The notes under the pieces are model-generated. The model saw only the letters and a list, made by a program, of their open reading frames with translations. It was not told the DNA's origin and ran no database searches. A stretch of DNA of 64,000 bases from Cylindrospermopsis curvispora GIHE-G1 (GTDB lineage: Bacteria; Cyanobacteriota; Cyanobacteriia; Cyanobacteriales; Nostocaceae). The stretch spans positions 2,651,501 to 2,715,500 of the forward strand of contig NZ_CP060822.1 of NCBI RefSeq assembly GCF_014489415.1. Direction: 5' to 3'. Numbering within the stretch: position 1 is the first letter of the stretch; every line of letters begins with the position of its first letter. Position numbers and translations under genes: made by a program. Shown here one piece after another: positions 42,652-54,167 of this stretch.

Positions 42652-43671
42652 ATGTTTGGTCTAATTGGACATCTGACAAGTTTAGAACACGCCCAATCCG
42701 TGGCTCAGGATTTGGGATACCCGGAATATGCCGATCAAGGGCTGGATTTCTGGTGTAGCGCCCCTCCACAAATTGTGGACAGTATCACAGTGACCAGCGT
42801 CACGGGTCAAAAAATCGAAGGAAAATATGTGGAATCCTGCTTTTTACCAGAAATGCTAGCCACTAGACGTATTAAAGCAGCGACGCGAAAAATATTAAAT
42901 GCCATGGCTCATGCCCAAAAGCATAATATTAACATTACAGCTTTAGGCGGATTTTCTTCTATAATTTTTGAGAATTTTAATTTAGAGCAGTTTAAACAAG
43001 TTCGTAACCTGACCTTGGAGTTTGAAAGGTTTACGACCGGTAATACCCACACAGCTTATATTATTTGCCAACAGGTAGAGGTGGCAGCTAAACAGCTAGG
43101 TATAGAATTGAGCAAGGCGACTGTAGCAGTGTGTGGAGCAACGGGTGATATTGGGAGTGCAGTTACGCGCTGGTTAGATAAAAAAACGGATGTGCAAGAA
43201 CTGTTGTTGATCGCCCGCAACCAGGAACGTTTAGAGAAACTACAAGCGGAACTAGGGCGGGGGAAAATCATGGATCTACACCAAGCTCTACCCCAAGCGG
43301 ATATTGTGGTTTGGGTAGCAAGTATGCCCAAGGGGGTGGAAATTGACCCAAAAGTTCTCAAACAGCCATGCTTACTAATTGACGGGGGTTACCCGAAAAA
43401 TCTGGGGACAAAAATTCAACATCCAGGGGTACATGTGTTAAACGGAGGAATTGTGGAACACTCTTTGGATATTGAGTGGAAGATTATGAAAATAGTCAAT
43501 ATGGATGTCCCTTCACGTCAGTTGTTCGCCTGTTTTGCTGAATCAATGTTGTTGGAATTTGAGAAGTTATACACTAACTTTTCTTGGGGAAGGAATCAGA
43601 TTACAGTAGACAAAATGGAGCATATAGGTCAACTATCCCTCAAGCACGGTTTTAGACCATTATTAGTTTAG
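42652..43671 (+). CDS. aar: Long-chain acyl-ACP reductase
   Basis: NADPH-dependent enzyme making fatty aldehyde from acyl-ACP, the first step of alkane formation. 339 residues from ATG 42652 ([20 protein letters not shown]); an earlier TTG start is rejected. The Rossmann motif [16 protein letters not shown] lies near residue 162, and the family segments [16 protein letters not shown] and [13 protein letters not shown] are clear. The catalytic Cys is probably within the GxxxESCFLPE region (Cys near residue 60) or another conserved Cys; I did not fix it. Followed by accA. Confidence 0.95.
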   Translation: MFGLIGHLTSLEHAQSVAQDLGYPEYADQGLDFWCSAPPQIVDSITVTSVTGQKIEGKYVESCFLPEMLATRRIKAATRKILNAMAHAQKHNINITALGGFSSIIFENFNLEQFKQVRNLTLEFERFTTGNTHTAYIICQQVEVAAKQLGIELSKATVAVCGATGDIGSAVTRWLDKKTDVQELLLIARNQERLEKLQAELGRGKIMDLHQALPQADIVVWVASMPKGVEIDPKVLKQPCLLIDGGYPKNLGTKIQHPGVHVLNGGIVEHSLDIEWKIMKIVNMDVPSRQLFACFAESMLLEFEKLYTNFSWGRNQITVDKMEHIGQLSLKHGFRPLLV

Positions 43672-43725
43672 TAATGATGGAAAATACCCGATAATCAATA
43701 ACTGATAACCGATAACTGACAGACC

Positions 43726-44706
43726 ATGGCAAACACTGAGCGCAAACCCCTACTGTTGGATTTTGAAAAGCCTTTGGCAGAACTGGCCAAACGGATTGAC
43801 CAAATTCGCGAATTGGCAGATGAAAATGGTGTGGACGTATCCGGGCAAATCCGCCAACTGGAAACTAGGGCAATGCAACTGCGGGAGGAAATATTTAGCA
43901 GTTTAACACCTGCTCAAAAACTTCAGGTGGCTCGTCACCCCCGAAGACCAAGCACCCTGGACTATATCCAGTCTATCAGTGATGAGTGGATGGAATTACA
44001 TGGCGATCGCTGTGGAGGAGACGATCCAGCTCTGGTGGGTGGTGTGGCACGTCTAGGCGGACAGCCAGTAGTGATGTTAGGCCATCAAAAAGGTCGGGAT
44101 ACTAAGGATAACGTGGCCCGTAATTTTGGTATGGCAGCTCCGGGAGGATATCGCAAGGCCCTCAGACTGATGGAACATGCCAATAAGTTTTCTATGCCTA
44201 TTATCACTTTTATTGACACTCCCGGTGCTTGGGCAGGTATAGAAGCAGAACATCAAGGACAAGGAGAGGCGATCGCCTATAATTTAAGACAGATGTTCTG
44301 TTTTGACGTACCAATTATTTGTACAGTAATTGGTGAAGGTGGGTCCGGTGGTGCTTTGGGTATTGGAGTGGGAGACAGACTGTTAATGTTTGAACATTCA
44401 GTGTACACCGTTGCTACTCCGGAAGCATGTGCAGCAATTCTGTGGAAAGATGCCAGCAAAGCTCCACAAGCTGCGGTAGCACTGAAAATCATTTCTCAAG
44501 ATCTGAAAAATTTAGGTATTATTGATCAGATTTTGCCAGAACCTTTAGGTGGAGCTCATGCAGATCCCCTAACGGCAGCGAACAATCTTAAACAAGCCCT
44601 GTTAAATAGCTTAGACGAATTGAACCGATTAACACCAGCGGAACGCCGCCAACTCCGTTATGACAAATTTAGAAAAATAGGTGTGTTTCATGAGTTAGGT
44701 CACTAG
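43726..44706 (+). CDS. accA: Acetyl-CoA carboxylase carboxyltransferase alpha
   Basis: Carboxyltransferase alpha subunit for malonyl-CoA formation; needs AccD, not in the window. 326 residues: [17 protein letters not shown] at the start, then [40 protein letters not shown]-like region ([14 protein letters not shown]), [14 protein letters not shown], and [15 protein letters not shown], all hallmark AccA. It is 54 bases after aar, so alkane precursor supply and its consumption are co-located. Confidence 0.97.
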   Translation: MANTERKPLLLDFEKPLAELAKRIDQIRELADENGVDVSGQIRQLETRAMQLREEIFSSLTPAQKLQVARHPRRPSTLDYIQSISDEWMELHGDRCGGDDPALVGGVARLGGQPVVMLGHQKGRDTKDNVARNFGMAAPGGYRKALRLMEHANKFSMPIITFIDTPGAWAGIEAEHQGQGEAIAYNLRQMFCFDVPIICTVIGEGGSGGALGIGVGDRLLMFEHSVYTVATPEACAAILWKDASKAPQAAVALKIISQDLKNLGIIDQILPEPLGGAHADPLTAANNLKQALLNSLDELNRLTPAERRQLRYDKFRKIGVFHELGH

Positions 44707-44965
44707 TACATTGTACAATAAATTTTCTCCCAAAAATAACAACTAACTATATCTAACACGGCAACAATGTTATAATTACTGGTGGAGTCTTAAAGATTCT
44801 TAACAGTCTAGAAAGGACACTTGTCAAAATGCCAACTGATCTATGACAAAGCGCGCAAAAAGCACCCCTGTGTTGACCCTTTCCAATAGCGGTAAACACA
44901 TACAAGCTTATTTCAGCTTTTCAAGATATATTCTAATATGGCCCTAACCACTTACAGGAGGTGCG
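44707..44965 (+). promoter_or_regulatory. accA-SDR intergenic leader region
   Basis: About 259 bases. A TATAAT-like box at about 44771 and a later TTGACC near 44873 are visible but I could not pair them with good spacing. No RNA family recognised. It leads into the strong ribosome site of the leader ORF at 44966. Confidence 0.4.
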
Positions 44966-45046
44966 ATGGGATCCGGAACGCCTACCCTGCTATCCGTCGT
45001 GTCTATTAGGAAAATAACGGAATTAATAGGCAAAAATTGGAGATAG
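44966..45046 (+). CDS. Candidate 26-residue leader peptide upstream of the SDR gene
   Basis: ATG at 44966 is preceded by a near-perfect ribosome site AGGAGG (44956-44961, 4 bases spacing). The frame encodes 26 residues (MGSGTPTLLSVVSIRKITEL then IGKNWR) and its TAG ends one base before the SDR start, in a different frame, so ribosomes could couple into the SDR gene, which also has its own GGAG. Whether it is a true peptide, a regulatory uORF or chance is unresolved. Confidence 0.45.
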   Translation: MGSGTPTLLSVVSIRKITELIGKNWR

Positions 45047-45047
45047 A

Positions 45048-45773
45048 ATGAGTTTTGAGAAGAAAAAACGTGCTTTAATTACTGGTGCAAGTGCTGGAAT
45101 TGGCAAAGGGACAGCTATAGCCTTTGCTAAAGAGGGGATAGATGTTGCATTAGTGAGCCGTTCCCAAGAAAAATTACAGGGGGTAGTAGCAGCAGCAAGA
45201 GCAGCAGGAGTGGAAGCAAAAGCTTTCGCGGTTGATTTAAGTTGTGTTTCCCAGGTAAAAGCCAAAATTCAGGCGATCGCTGATGAATTTGGAGACATAG
45301 ATATTTTGGTCAACAATGCTGGTATGGGATACACAGGCAATTTAAGTGACACTTCCCTAGAAGATTGGCGGAGAGTAATAGACTTAAATCTCACCAGTGT
45401 ATTTCAGTGTACAATGGGGATTTTGCCCAGAATGAGACAAAGAGGAAAAGGGACAATTATTAACATAGCCTCTATAGCAGCTAAACAGGCCTTTGCTGGG
45501 TGGGGGGTTTACTGTGTGAGCAAAGCTGGTTTACTGGCCCTATCTCAGACTTTAGCCCAGGAGGAGAGGGTTCACGGTATTCGAGTGAGCGCAATTTGTC
45601 CTGGGGCGGTCAACACCGAAATTTGGGATACAGAAACAGTAAATGCCAACTTTGACCGCAGTAAGATGTTGACTGCACAGACAGTAGCACAGACAATTCT
45701 ACATAGTGCTTTATTACCCCAGGAAGCAGTAATTGAAGAATTAACTCTGATGTCTAACGCCGGCGTGCTTTGA
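45048..45773 (+). CDS. Short-chain dehydrogenase/reductase (FabG-like)
   Basis: NAD(P)H-dependent SDR of 241 residues: cofactor motif TGASAGIGKG (12-21), NNAGMGYTG, catalytic Ser in NIASIAAKQ region and YCVSKAGLL with Tyr and Lys of the SDR tetrad, then PGAVNTEIW. Best comparison is with classical SDRs of the FabG type. It regularly follows accA in cyanobacterial alkane gene clusters, so it may reduce a related acyl intermediate, but its substrate is unproven. Confidence 0.9.
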   Translation: MSFEKKKRALITGASAGIGKGTAIAFAKEGIDVALVSRSQEKLQGVVAAARAAGVEAKAFAVDLSCVSQVKAKIQAIADEFGDIDILVNNAGMGYTGNLSDTSLEDWRRVIDLNLTSVFQCTMGILPRMRQRGKGTIINIASIAAKQAFAGWGVYCVSKAGLLALSQTLAQEERVHGIRVSAICPGAVNTEIWDTETVNANFDRSKMLTAQTVAQTILHSALLPQEAVIEELTLMSNAGVL

Positions 45774-45812
45774 CTTGACAATAACCAATGACCAATTATC
45801 AAGACTAATACC

Positions 45813-46520
45813 ATGACCATTGCTAGTTCTAACGGTTCCAGTCGCTTAGAATCTCCGCTGATTCCTGATTTATCACAAGCTATCAGTACTAGACCTGACC
45901 GGAACACTCATAATGGTAAGCAGCCAGAACTGCACCAACCTTCCGAAGAAAGCATAGAGCAGATGAAAGCAGCTGTGCGAACCATGCTCATAGGTGTAGG
46001 AGAAGATCCGGAGCGAGAAGGACTTCTGAAAACACCCAAGCGTGTAGCAGAAGCGATGAAATTTCTCACCAGTGGTTATAATCAGTCCTTAGAGGAACTG
46101 GTCAACGGTGCGATTTTTGACGAAGGCCATGAAGAGATGGTGTTAGTGCGAGATATCAACTTCTTCAGTCTTTGTGAACATCACATGCTACCATTTATGG
46201 GTAGGGCACACGTTGCTTACATTCCCAATCAAAAAGTAGTTGGGTTAAGTAAACTAGCCAGAATTGTAGAGATGTATGCTCGTCGTTTACAAGTGCAAGA
46301 AAGATTAACCCGACAAATTGCAGAAGCGGTTCAAACTATTCTTGAACCCAAGGGTGTGGCCGTGGTGATGGAGGCTACCCACATGTGTATGGTAATGCGG
46401 GGGGTACAAAAACCCGGTTCCTGGACCGTTACCAGCTCTATGATTGGAGCATTCCAAGAAGAGCAGAAAACCCGGGAAGAATTTTTGAACTTGATTCGTC
46501 ATCAAGCAGCATTCTTTTAG
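45813..46520 (+). CDS. folE: GTP cyclohydrolase I
   Basis: First enzyme of tetrahydrofolate and, in cyanobacteria, biopterin-like cofactor synthesis; converts GTP to dihydroneopterin triphosphate. 235 residues: [21 protein letters not shown]-like [38 protein letters not shown] with the zinc Cys/His pair, [20 protein letters not shown], then [14 protein letters not shown] with the second Cys. A 50-residue variable N-terminus precedes the fold. 39 bases after the SDR gene. Confidence 0.96.
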   Translation: MTIASSNGSSRLESPLIPDLSQAISTRPDRNTHNGKQPELHQPSEESIEQMKAAVRTMLIGVGEDPEREGLLKTPKRVAEAMKFLTSGYNQSLEELVNGAIFDEGHEEMVLVRDINFFSLCEHHMLPFMGRAHVAYIPNQKVVGLSKLARIVEMYARRLQVQERLTRQIAEAVQTILEPKGVAVVMEATHMCMVMRGVQKPGSWTVTSSMIGAFQEEQKTREEFLNLIRHQAAFF

Positions 46521-46565
46521 GTTTAGGGGGAAATGGGGAATTTGGGGGAATATGAAACAGGGACA

Positions 46566-46639
46566 CGGGACTGGTGCGACTTGAACGCACGACCTGTCGC
46601 TTAGGAGGCGACCGCTCTATCCAACTGAGCTACAACCCC
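46566..46639 (-). tRNA. tRNA-Arg (anticodon CCT)
   Basis: 74-nt minus-strand tRNA: acceptor GGGGTTG with CAGTCCC, D-arm GCTCAGTTGGATAGAGC, anticodon loop CTCCTAA, T-loop GTTCAAGTC. No encoded CCA. Reads the AGG codon. Confidence 0.95.
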
Positions 46640-46677
46640 AAAAAAAATTGCTCCCCAGCAATTATAACCTAGTTTTA

Positions 46678-48308
<1,631 letters not shown>

Positions 48309-48619
48309 TAACTTGTAACTCCTTTAATACAACCAGTACTATATTAACATAGTTGCTAATCACATAGCTATGGAAAAAAGTGATCGCGCTGACTTGTTAG
48401 TTTGCTTGGAAAGATATCCGAGGAGAAGCCTTAAGAATGCTCACTGTTCACGTGTTGTCTTGTAGAGAAGGTGTCGCTTTTAGGAATACGGGAATGCGAT
48501 CGCCTGGTAGAAGGAGAGTTTCCTTTTGAGCTAGGTGTGGTTGGTGGTTTTGGGTATTGCCCAATTTAGACACCATGATTTAGCATGGGTTTAGATGTTT
48601 GCATTCCAGGGGAGAAAAA
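48309..48619. other. Divergent intergenic region
   Basis: 311 bases between the DUF29 gene and the small membrane protein gene. Contains one HIP1 octamer at 48496 and the inverted pair CATAGCTATG near 48363-48372. A 31-codon ATG frame (48370-48465) has no similarity I can recognise. No RNA family seen. Confidence 0.4.
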
Positions 48620-48871
48620 ATGACAGTTTGGTTGATATGCTTCTTCTTACTATTTGCTATAGCGGAGATATTTAGTTGGGCCTTTGACTGGTTAGGAAAC
48701 TTATCTTTACCTTTACCCATGAATATTTTGGCCGGATCATTTTTAGCCGTTGCTTCCAATTATGATAAGATACTAGCTGCTGAGAATTATAATGGAGAGT
48801 TGTTAGCAAGAAGCTCCAAATTTGATAATGCTACATCAGAGATAATTGTTTCCCCAGTTGAGCATGATTAG
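48620..48871 (+). CDS. Small membrane protein upstream of the CHASE2 kinase
   Basis: 83-residue protein from ATG 48620 (TTG seven codons earlier is less likely; AGGGGAG precedes). One transmembrane helix (about 3-22) then PLPMNILAGSFLAVASNYDK and an acidic tail. Its last eight bases overlap the start of the kinase gene, so translation is probably coupled. Role unknown; perhaps a partner of the kinase, which is inference. Confidence 0.6.
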   Translation: MTVWLICFFLLFAIAEIFSWAFDWLGNLSLPLPMNILAGSFLAVASNYDKILAAENYNGELLARSSKFDNATSEIIVSPVEHD

Positions 48872-51077
48872 TCGATTTGTTACAAAAATGCGTATTGCTT
48901 CTATTACTAATAGAAACACTATTAATAAGAGTAAACATAATTTCGTGTCGGTTATTCTCGTCACCAGTATGGGAGTAACAGGTGTCATATGGGGAATGGG
49001 GGAAATGAAGTGGTTACAAAGTATGGAGTTAGGAATTTATGATCGAATGTTGCGACTCCGTCATCGAGAACCCATGGATCCAAGACTGTTGTTAGTTACA
49101 ATTGCAGAGGAAGATATAAAACGGGAAAAATGGCCCCTATCAGATCAAACTGTCAATCAACTACTGAAAAAATTGGCGTCTTATCAACCAAGAGTAGTGG
49201 GGTTAAATATTTATCGTCCTCAACAAAAAGATTTAGGTAACAATTTAACGCCATCAGGTCAAGTAATTGCCACTTGTCTATTAAGTAATATTGGCAGGTC
49301 AGAAGTTCCTCCTCCTGGTAACATTCCCACAGATAATATCGGGTTTGATGATGTGGTTAGTGATAATCAGGTGGATCAGGTGATTCGTCGGGCTTTATTA
49401 TTTGCTGAACCCACGGAGAAAGACGAAAAATGCCAAACAGAATTTTCCTTTGGCACCTTATTAGCTATTACATATTTAGATCGGCAGGGTATAAGATACA
49501 CCTTCGGTCAAAATCAAGAGTTGCAAATAGGTAAAGCCGTATTTCACCGCTTAGATAAAAATGGGGGAGGTTATCAACATGTGGATACAAATGGCTATCA
49601 AATTTTATTAAACTATCGTCATCCCCAGGATCTAGCCCAACAGGTTACACTTACACAAGTAATGACAGGTAAAGTTAAACCAAGTTGGGTAAAGGATCGC
49701 TTGGTAATTATAGGTGCTATCGCTAATAGTGTACATCCGGGATATTACACACCCTATAGTAGTTTATCTGAGCAAAGCCCCAGACTGTCCCGTATGATGA
49801 TCCATGCCCAGGTGGCCAGTCAAATCATTAGTGCAGCACTGGATGGTAGAGCTGTAATTAATTATTGGTCAGACTGGTTAGAATGGTTATGGATTTGGAG
49901 TTATGCAGTTATTGGTGCAATTTTGACCAGAAAATGGCATCATCCTATCCCCGTAACAATAGCACTAACTGTGGTGATTTTGCTGACTTTAGCTATTGTC
50001 ACTATTTTGTCTTGGCAAGCTATATGGATACCCTTTTTTCGACCAGTTTTATGTTTGATTATGAGTAGCATTGCTATGATAAGCTATACTAGCTACCGGG
50101 TGCAAAAACAGAACCAGATAATTCTTGCCCAGGTGCAAAAACAACAACAAGCAATTGAGGAAATGAGTTTGCTATGGGAGCAAAAAACCCAACTTCCCAC
50201 CCACGTTGACCAGTTTGATTTTGTTGATGCGGTCACATCTGGAGATACGGATTTACTTTTAGCTGGACGCTATCAGATCATGAGAAATCTGGGTTCAGGA
50301 GGTTTTGGCAGGACTTATTTAGTAGAAGATACTCAAAACCAAAACAAGGATCAGCATCATACCTGTGTGATTAAGCAATTAATGCCAGCCCGGAGAGATG
50401 ACAAGTTTTTGCAGGTTGCTCGTAGACTATTTAACACTGAAGCGGAAATTTTAGCCATTGTAGGTCAACACCCGCAAATTCCCCAACTGTTGGGTTATTT
50501 TGAGGATAGACAGGAGTTTTATCTAGTTCAAGAGTATATAGTAGGTCATACTTTAAGTCAAGAGTTACCTCCAGTAACGGGTGCTAAAAGCCAGAGCTTT
50601 GTTATTGCTATGTTACTAGAAATCTTAGAGATTTTATCTTTTATACATCAACACCATGTAATTCACCGAGATATTAAACCTAGCAATATTATGCGACGCC
50701 ATCAAGATAATCGTCTGTGTTTAATAGATTTTGGCGCGGTGAAATTAATTCAACCTCAAATTAATCCTGGCACTGAGTCAGCTACGGTTTCCATAGGTAC
50801 AAGGGGGTATTCACCACCCGAACAATTGGCTGGTCATCCCCGCTTATCTAGCGATATTTATGCCCTGGGTATGATTGGTATTCAAGCTGTGACCGGAAAT
50901 TTTCCCCAAGAATTGCCGTTGGATCCCCAAACTGGCAATGTGGTTTGGCGACACCTTGGTATAGTTAGTGATCAGTTGGCAAGTATTTTAGACAAAATGG
51001 TTTGTTATAATTTTGGCGATCGCTATTTGTCCGCTAGGGCGGTTATTGAAGATTTAAACTGCAGCTTCTCACCTTAG
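48864..51077 (+). CDS. CHASE2-domain serine/threonine protein kinase
   Basis: Membrane-bound sensor kinase of 737 residues. An N-terminal helix (about 16-36) leads to an extracytoplasmic CHASE2 domain (MELGIYDRMLRLRHREPMDP, LLLVTIAEEDI, ending about 330) and three further helices (about 340-410). The cytosolic kinase domain starts at Tyr470 with LGSGGFGRTYLVEDT, has Lys in VIKQL, HRDIKPSN (601-608) and DFG (622-624), then GTRGYSPPEQ. Hanks-type, Ser/Thr/Tyr specificity. The CHASE2 ligand is unknown. Start ATG at 48864 overlaps the preceding gene. Confidence 0.88.
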   Translation: MISRFVTKMRIASITNRNTINKSKHNFVSVILVTSMGVTGVIWGMGEMKWLQSMELGIYDRMLRLRHREPMDPRLLLVTIAEEDIKREKWPLSDQTVNQLLKKLASYQPRVVGLNIYRPQQKDLGNNLTPSGQVIATCLLSNIGRSEVPPPGNIPTDNIGFDDVVSDNQVDQVIRRALLFAEPTEKDEKCQTEFSFGTLLAITYLDRQGIRYTFGQNQELQIGKAVFHRLDKNGGGYQHVDTNGYQILLNYRHPQDLAQQVTLTQVMTGKVKPSWVKDRLVIIGAIANSVHPGYYTPYSSLSEQSPRLSRMMIHAQVASQIISAALDGRAVINYWSDWLEWLWIWSYAVIGAILTRKWHHPIPVTIALTVVILLTLAIVTILSWQAIWIPFFRPVLCLIMSSIAMISYTSYRVQKQNQIILAQVQKQQQAIEEMSLLWEQKTQLPTHVDQFDFVDAVTSGDTDLLLAGRYQIMRNLGSGGFGRTYLVEDTQNQNKDQHHTCVIKQLMPARRDDKFLQVARRLFNTEAEILAIVGQHPQIPQLLGYFEDRQEFYLVQEYIVGHTLSQELPPVTGAKSQSFVIAMLLEILEILSFIHQHHVIHRDIKPSNIMRRHQDNRLCLIDFGAVKLIQPQINPGTESATVSIGTRGYSPPEQLAGHPRLSSDIYALGMIGIQAVTGNFPQELPLDPQTGNVVWRHLGIVSDQLASILDKMVCYNFGDRYLSARAVIEDLNCSFSP

Positions 51078-51128
51078 TTGCAGGGTAGTCATATATATTC
51101 AAAAAGTACATAAGAAAATCAATAATTT

Positions 51129-51171
51129 GTAGTCTAACTAACTATTATAAAAATAATTTCTTTGTTAAGTT
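51129..51171 (+). promoter_or_regulatory. Candidate NtcA-type promoter of the ammonium transporter gene
   Basis: GTA-GTCTAACT-AAC (51129-51142) differs from GTA-N8-TAC at one base and is followed after 23 bases by TAAGTT (51166-51171), a TAN3T -10 element. Spacing fits NtcA-dependent promoters, and amt genes are classical targets, but the mismatch lowers confidence. Confidence 0.45.
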
Positions 51172-51277
51172 TCTAGTATGCTTAATCTAGGTAACTTCTG
51201 ATCTGTACAAGTTTCAAATCTGATGCTATGTACTGACAAGTAGTACAAGACAATTGACTACATAGGAACAAAAACAA

Positions 51278-52669
51278 GTGCGGAAAAAATTTTTGCTCAT
51301 CGGGGGTTTGACAGTACTTTTCACGACAGTGCCACTGGTAAGTGGTGCTTTGGCTGAAACGGCAAAAAGTGCCCCACCTCCTGATACAGGAGACACAACA
51401 TTTGTCCTGATTTCTTCCGCTTTGGTGCTATTGATGACACCGGGGTTGGCCTTCTTTTATGGTGGATTTGTGCGATCACGCAACATCCTCAACACCTTAA
51501 TGATGAGTTTTGTGTTGATGGCAATTGTGGGGGTAACCTGGGTACTATGGGGCTATAGTTTATCCTTTGCTCCTGGGTTGCCATTTATTGGGGGTTTACA
51601 GTGGTTTGGTTTAAATGGTGTGGGTTTGGAAACAACAGGATATCTAGCAGGTTCAGCACCGCAGGAAGTAGTTTCTTACGCATCAACAATACCCCATCAA
51701 GCATACATGATCTATCAAGCCATGTTTGCAATTATCACTCCAGCTTTAATTTCTGGAGCGATCGCGGAGCGGATGAGTTTTCGCGCCTACTGTCTATTTG
51801 TGCTGCTGTGGTCGACCTTTATTTACACACCTTTAGCTCATGCGGTATGGGCTAAGGGTGGATTTCTAGGTCTATATGGTGGTTTAGGTGCCTTAGACTT
51901 TGCTGGTGGGACTGTAGTACATATTAGTTCTGGCGTGTCTGCTCTTGTAGCAGCAATTGTACTTGGTCCTCGCAAAAACCATCCCGATCGTCTCGCACCA
52001 CCTCATAATGTCCCCTTTATTTTATTAGGTGCAGGTCTGTTATGGTTTGGCTGGTTTGGTTTTAATGCTGGTAGTGCCCTATCTGCTGGCACTATTGCTA
52101 CAGTAGCATTTGTTGCAACTAATACATCTGCCGCCGCAGGAGCATTAATGTGGTTAATCTTGGAAACTAGTCTAAGAGGGAAACCCACTGCTGTAGGAGC
52201 AGCTACGGGTGCAGTAGCAGGTCTAGTAGGTATCACCCCCGCTGCAGGATTTGTCACTCCACTCGCGGCAATATTAATTGGTTTCATTACTTCCTTTGTG
52301 TGCTTCTATGCAGTTAGTTTAAAGCATAAACTAAATGTAGATGATGCTTTAGATACCTATCCCGTACATGGTGTGGGAGGAACACTAGGAGCAATTTTAA
52401 CCGCTATATTTGCCACTACTGAGGTTAATTCAGGAGGAAAGGACGGATTACTACGTGGGAATTTTGGGGAATTATTCGTCGAATTAGGGGCGATCGCCAT
52501 AGCTTATGTTATGTCAGCTGTGGGAACATATCTGATTTTGAAATTCATTTCAGCCACTGTAGGACTGCGGGTGCAAGAGGAAGCGGAGCAACAGGGTCTA
52601 GATGTTAACGAACACGGAGAAGAAGGTTATAACTCTGAGTTCGGCGATCGCATTAACATTTTAGAGTAG
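51278..52669 (+). CDS. amt: Ammonium transporter Amt
   Basis: Ammonium uptake channel of the cytoplasmic membrane, 463 residues. The GTG start at 51278 begins a signal-like N-terminus (FLLIGGLTVLFTTVPLVSGALA), then Amt helices: TGLAFFYGGFVR-like TPGLAFFYGGFVRSRN, WSTFIYTPLAHAVW, DFAGGTVVHISSGVSALVAA and GFNAGSALSAGT. The twin-His pore residues are expected at VVHISS and the DTYPVHGVGG segment. A cytoplasmic C-terminal tail (residues 430-463), a PII-protein contact region in the family, is present. Candidate NtcA site upstream. Confidence 0.95.
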   Translation: MRKKFLLIGGLTVLFTTVPLVSGALAETAKSAPPPDTGDTTFVLISSALVLLMTPGLAFFYGGFVRSRNILNTLMMSFVLMAIVGVTWVLWGYSLSFAPGLPFIGGLQWFGLNGVGLETTGYLAGSAPQEVVSYASTIPHQAYMIYQAMFAIITPALISGAIAERMSFRAYCLFVLLWSTFIYTPLAHAVWAKGGFLGLYGGLGALDFAGGTVVHISSGVSALVAAIVLGPRKNHPDRLAPPHNVPFILLGAGLLWFGWFGFNAGSALSAGTIATVAFVATNTSAAAGALMWLILETSLRGKPTAVGAATGAVAGLVGITPAAGFVTPLAAILIGFITSFVCFYAVSLKHKLNVDDALDTYPVHGVGGTLGAILTAIFATTEVNSGGKDGLLRGNFGELFVELGAIAIAYVMSAVGTYLILKFISATVGLRVQEEAEQQGLDVNEHGEEGYNSEFGDRINILE

Positions 52670-52815
52670 TGAAAGAGGGCAAAGGGGATCGGCCCACCTA
52701 GCCCTCATTTTCATAAGTTAACTCTTTACTAAGCGTTTTGCTCAAAGCTATAAATTGAAAAATCATGGAAAATTATAAGAAAATAAGAAGTATTAATTTT
52801 AGTAGACAGTAAAAA

Positions 52816-54021
52816 ATGGATACCAAAACTTTTAAACGTACACTACAACACTCAGAAAACTACAATCGCAAAGGGTTTGGGCACAAAGAAGAAGTGTCTA
52901 CACAGTTACAATCTGAGTATGAAAGTAGTCTAATTCAAGAAATACGCAATAGTAACTACACGATTAAAAAAGGCAATACTACTATCCGACTAGCTCAAGC
53001 CTTTGGATTTTGTTGGGGTGTGGAGCGCGCAGTAGCGATGGCATACGAAACTCGTCAACACTTTCCCACAGAAAGGATTTGGATCACCAATGAAATAATT
53101 CACAATCCCTCGGTTAATCAACGTATGCAAGAAATGGGAGTGGGATTTATCCCCGTAACTACTAATAAAAAAGATTTTTCAGTAGTTGAACAAGGGGATG
53201 TAGTTATTTTACCCGCCTTCGGTGCTAGTGTACAAGAAATGCAAATCTTACATGACAAAGGTTGTCAAATTGTGGATACAACTTGTCCATGGGTTTCTAA
53301 AGTGTGGAACACAGTGGAAAAGCACAAAAAAGGTGAATTTACCTCAATCATTCATGGCAAGTACAAACACGAAGAAACAGTAGCTACCAGTTCCTTCGCT
53401 GGCAAATACTTGATTGTGTTAAATTTACAAGAAGCCGAGTATGTAAGCAACTATATCCTCCATGGTGGTGACCGGGAGGAATTTTTAACCAAGTTTGCCA
53501 AAGCCTATTCAGCGAATTTTGACCCAGATAAAGACTTAGAAAAAGTAGGGATTGCCAACCAAACTACCATGCTCAAAGGAGAAACAGAACAAATTGGCAA
53601 AATCTTTGAAAAGACTATGATGCAAAAATATGGCACATTAGCACTGAACGATCATTTTCAAAGTTTTAACACTATATGTGATGCTACCCAGGAAAGACAA
53701 GATGCCATGTTAGAACTAGTTGAACATGAATTAGACCTGATAATAGTAATTGGTGGGTTTAATTCATCGAACACCACCCAATTACAACAAATAGCTATTA
53801 ACAGAAATATTCCTTCCTATCACATTGACAGTGTGGCCAGAATTAAATCCAGTAATGCAATTGAACATCGGCAATTAAACGGAGAAATAGCAACCACAAC
53901 AAACTGGTTACCCAGAGAAGAAACAATTGTTGGTGTGACTTCTGGTGCTTCCACACCTGATAAGGTCGTAGAAGACATTATCGAGAAAATTTTTAGCCTA
54001 AAGGCGTTCAACATCAACTGA
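52816..54021 (+). CDS. ispH: 4-Hydroxy-3-methylbut-2-enyl diphosphate reductase IspH
   Basis: Iron-sulfur enzyme catalysing the last step of the MEP isoprenoid pathway, giving IPP and DMAPP. The 401 residues are the long cyanobacterial/plant form with an N-terminal extension of about 60. Cluster cysteines appear in [15 protein letters not shown] (Cys near 71), [14 protein letters not shown] and [26 protein letters not shown] is also diagnostic. A terminator follows the stop. Confidence 0.96.
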   Translation: MDTKTFKRTLQHSENYNRKGFGHKEEVSTQLQSEYESSLIQEIRNSNYTIKKGNTTIRLAQAFGFCWGVERAVAMAYETRQHFPTERIWITNEIIHNPSVNQRMQEMGVGFIPVTTNKKDFSVVEQGDVVILPAFGASVQEMQILHDKGCQIVDTTCPWVSKVWNTVEKHKKGEFTSIIHGKYKHEETVATSSFAGKYLIVLNLQEAEYVSNYILHGGDREEFLTKFAKAYSANFDPDKDLEKVGIANQTTMLKGETEQIGKIFEKTMMQKYGTLALNDHFQSFNTICDATQERQDAMLELVEHELDLIIVIGGFNSSNTTQLQQIAINRNIPSYHIDSVARIKSSNAIEHRQLNGEIATTTNWLPREETIVGVTSGASTPDKVVEDIIEKIFSLKAFNIN

Positions 54022-54103
54022 CTTATTGGCATTTTGGCAATTATCTATTTTTCCGATTCTATATATTTGATAAGTTACCAAAATGTTTTTTAATTTTTGT
54101 TTG

Positions 54104-54130
54104 CAGACGGATACAAATCCGTCTGTTTTG
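54104..54130 (+). terminator. Intrinsic terminator after ispH
   Basis: CAGACGGAT and ATCCGTCTG form a perfect 9-bp stem with a 4-base loop, followed by TTTTG. It lies 82 bases after the ispH stop. Confidence 0.7.
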
Positions 54131-54167
54131 TTACAGAATAAAAGTCAACTAATGTTTTCACCCTAAT

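Noticed and set aside
44966-45010. Glutamine riboswitch near the leader ORF (GGAACGC)
   Set aside because: Only the last block matches; the partner CGTTC and GGAAGTAGG elements are missing.
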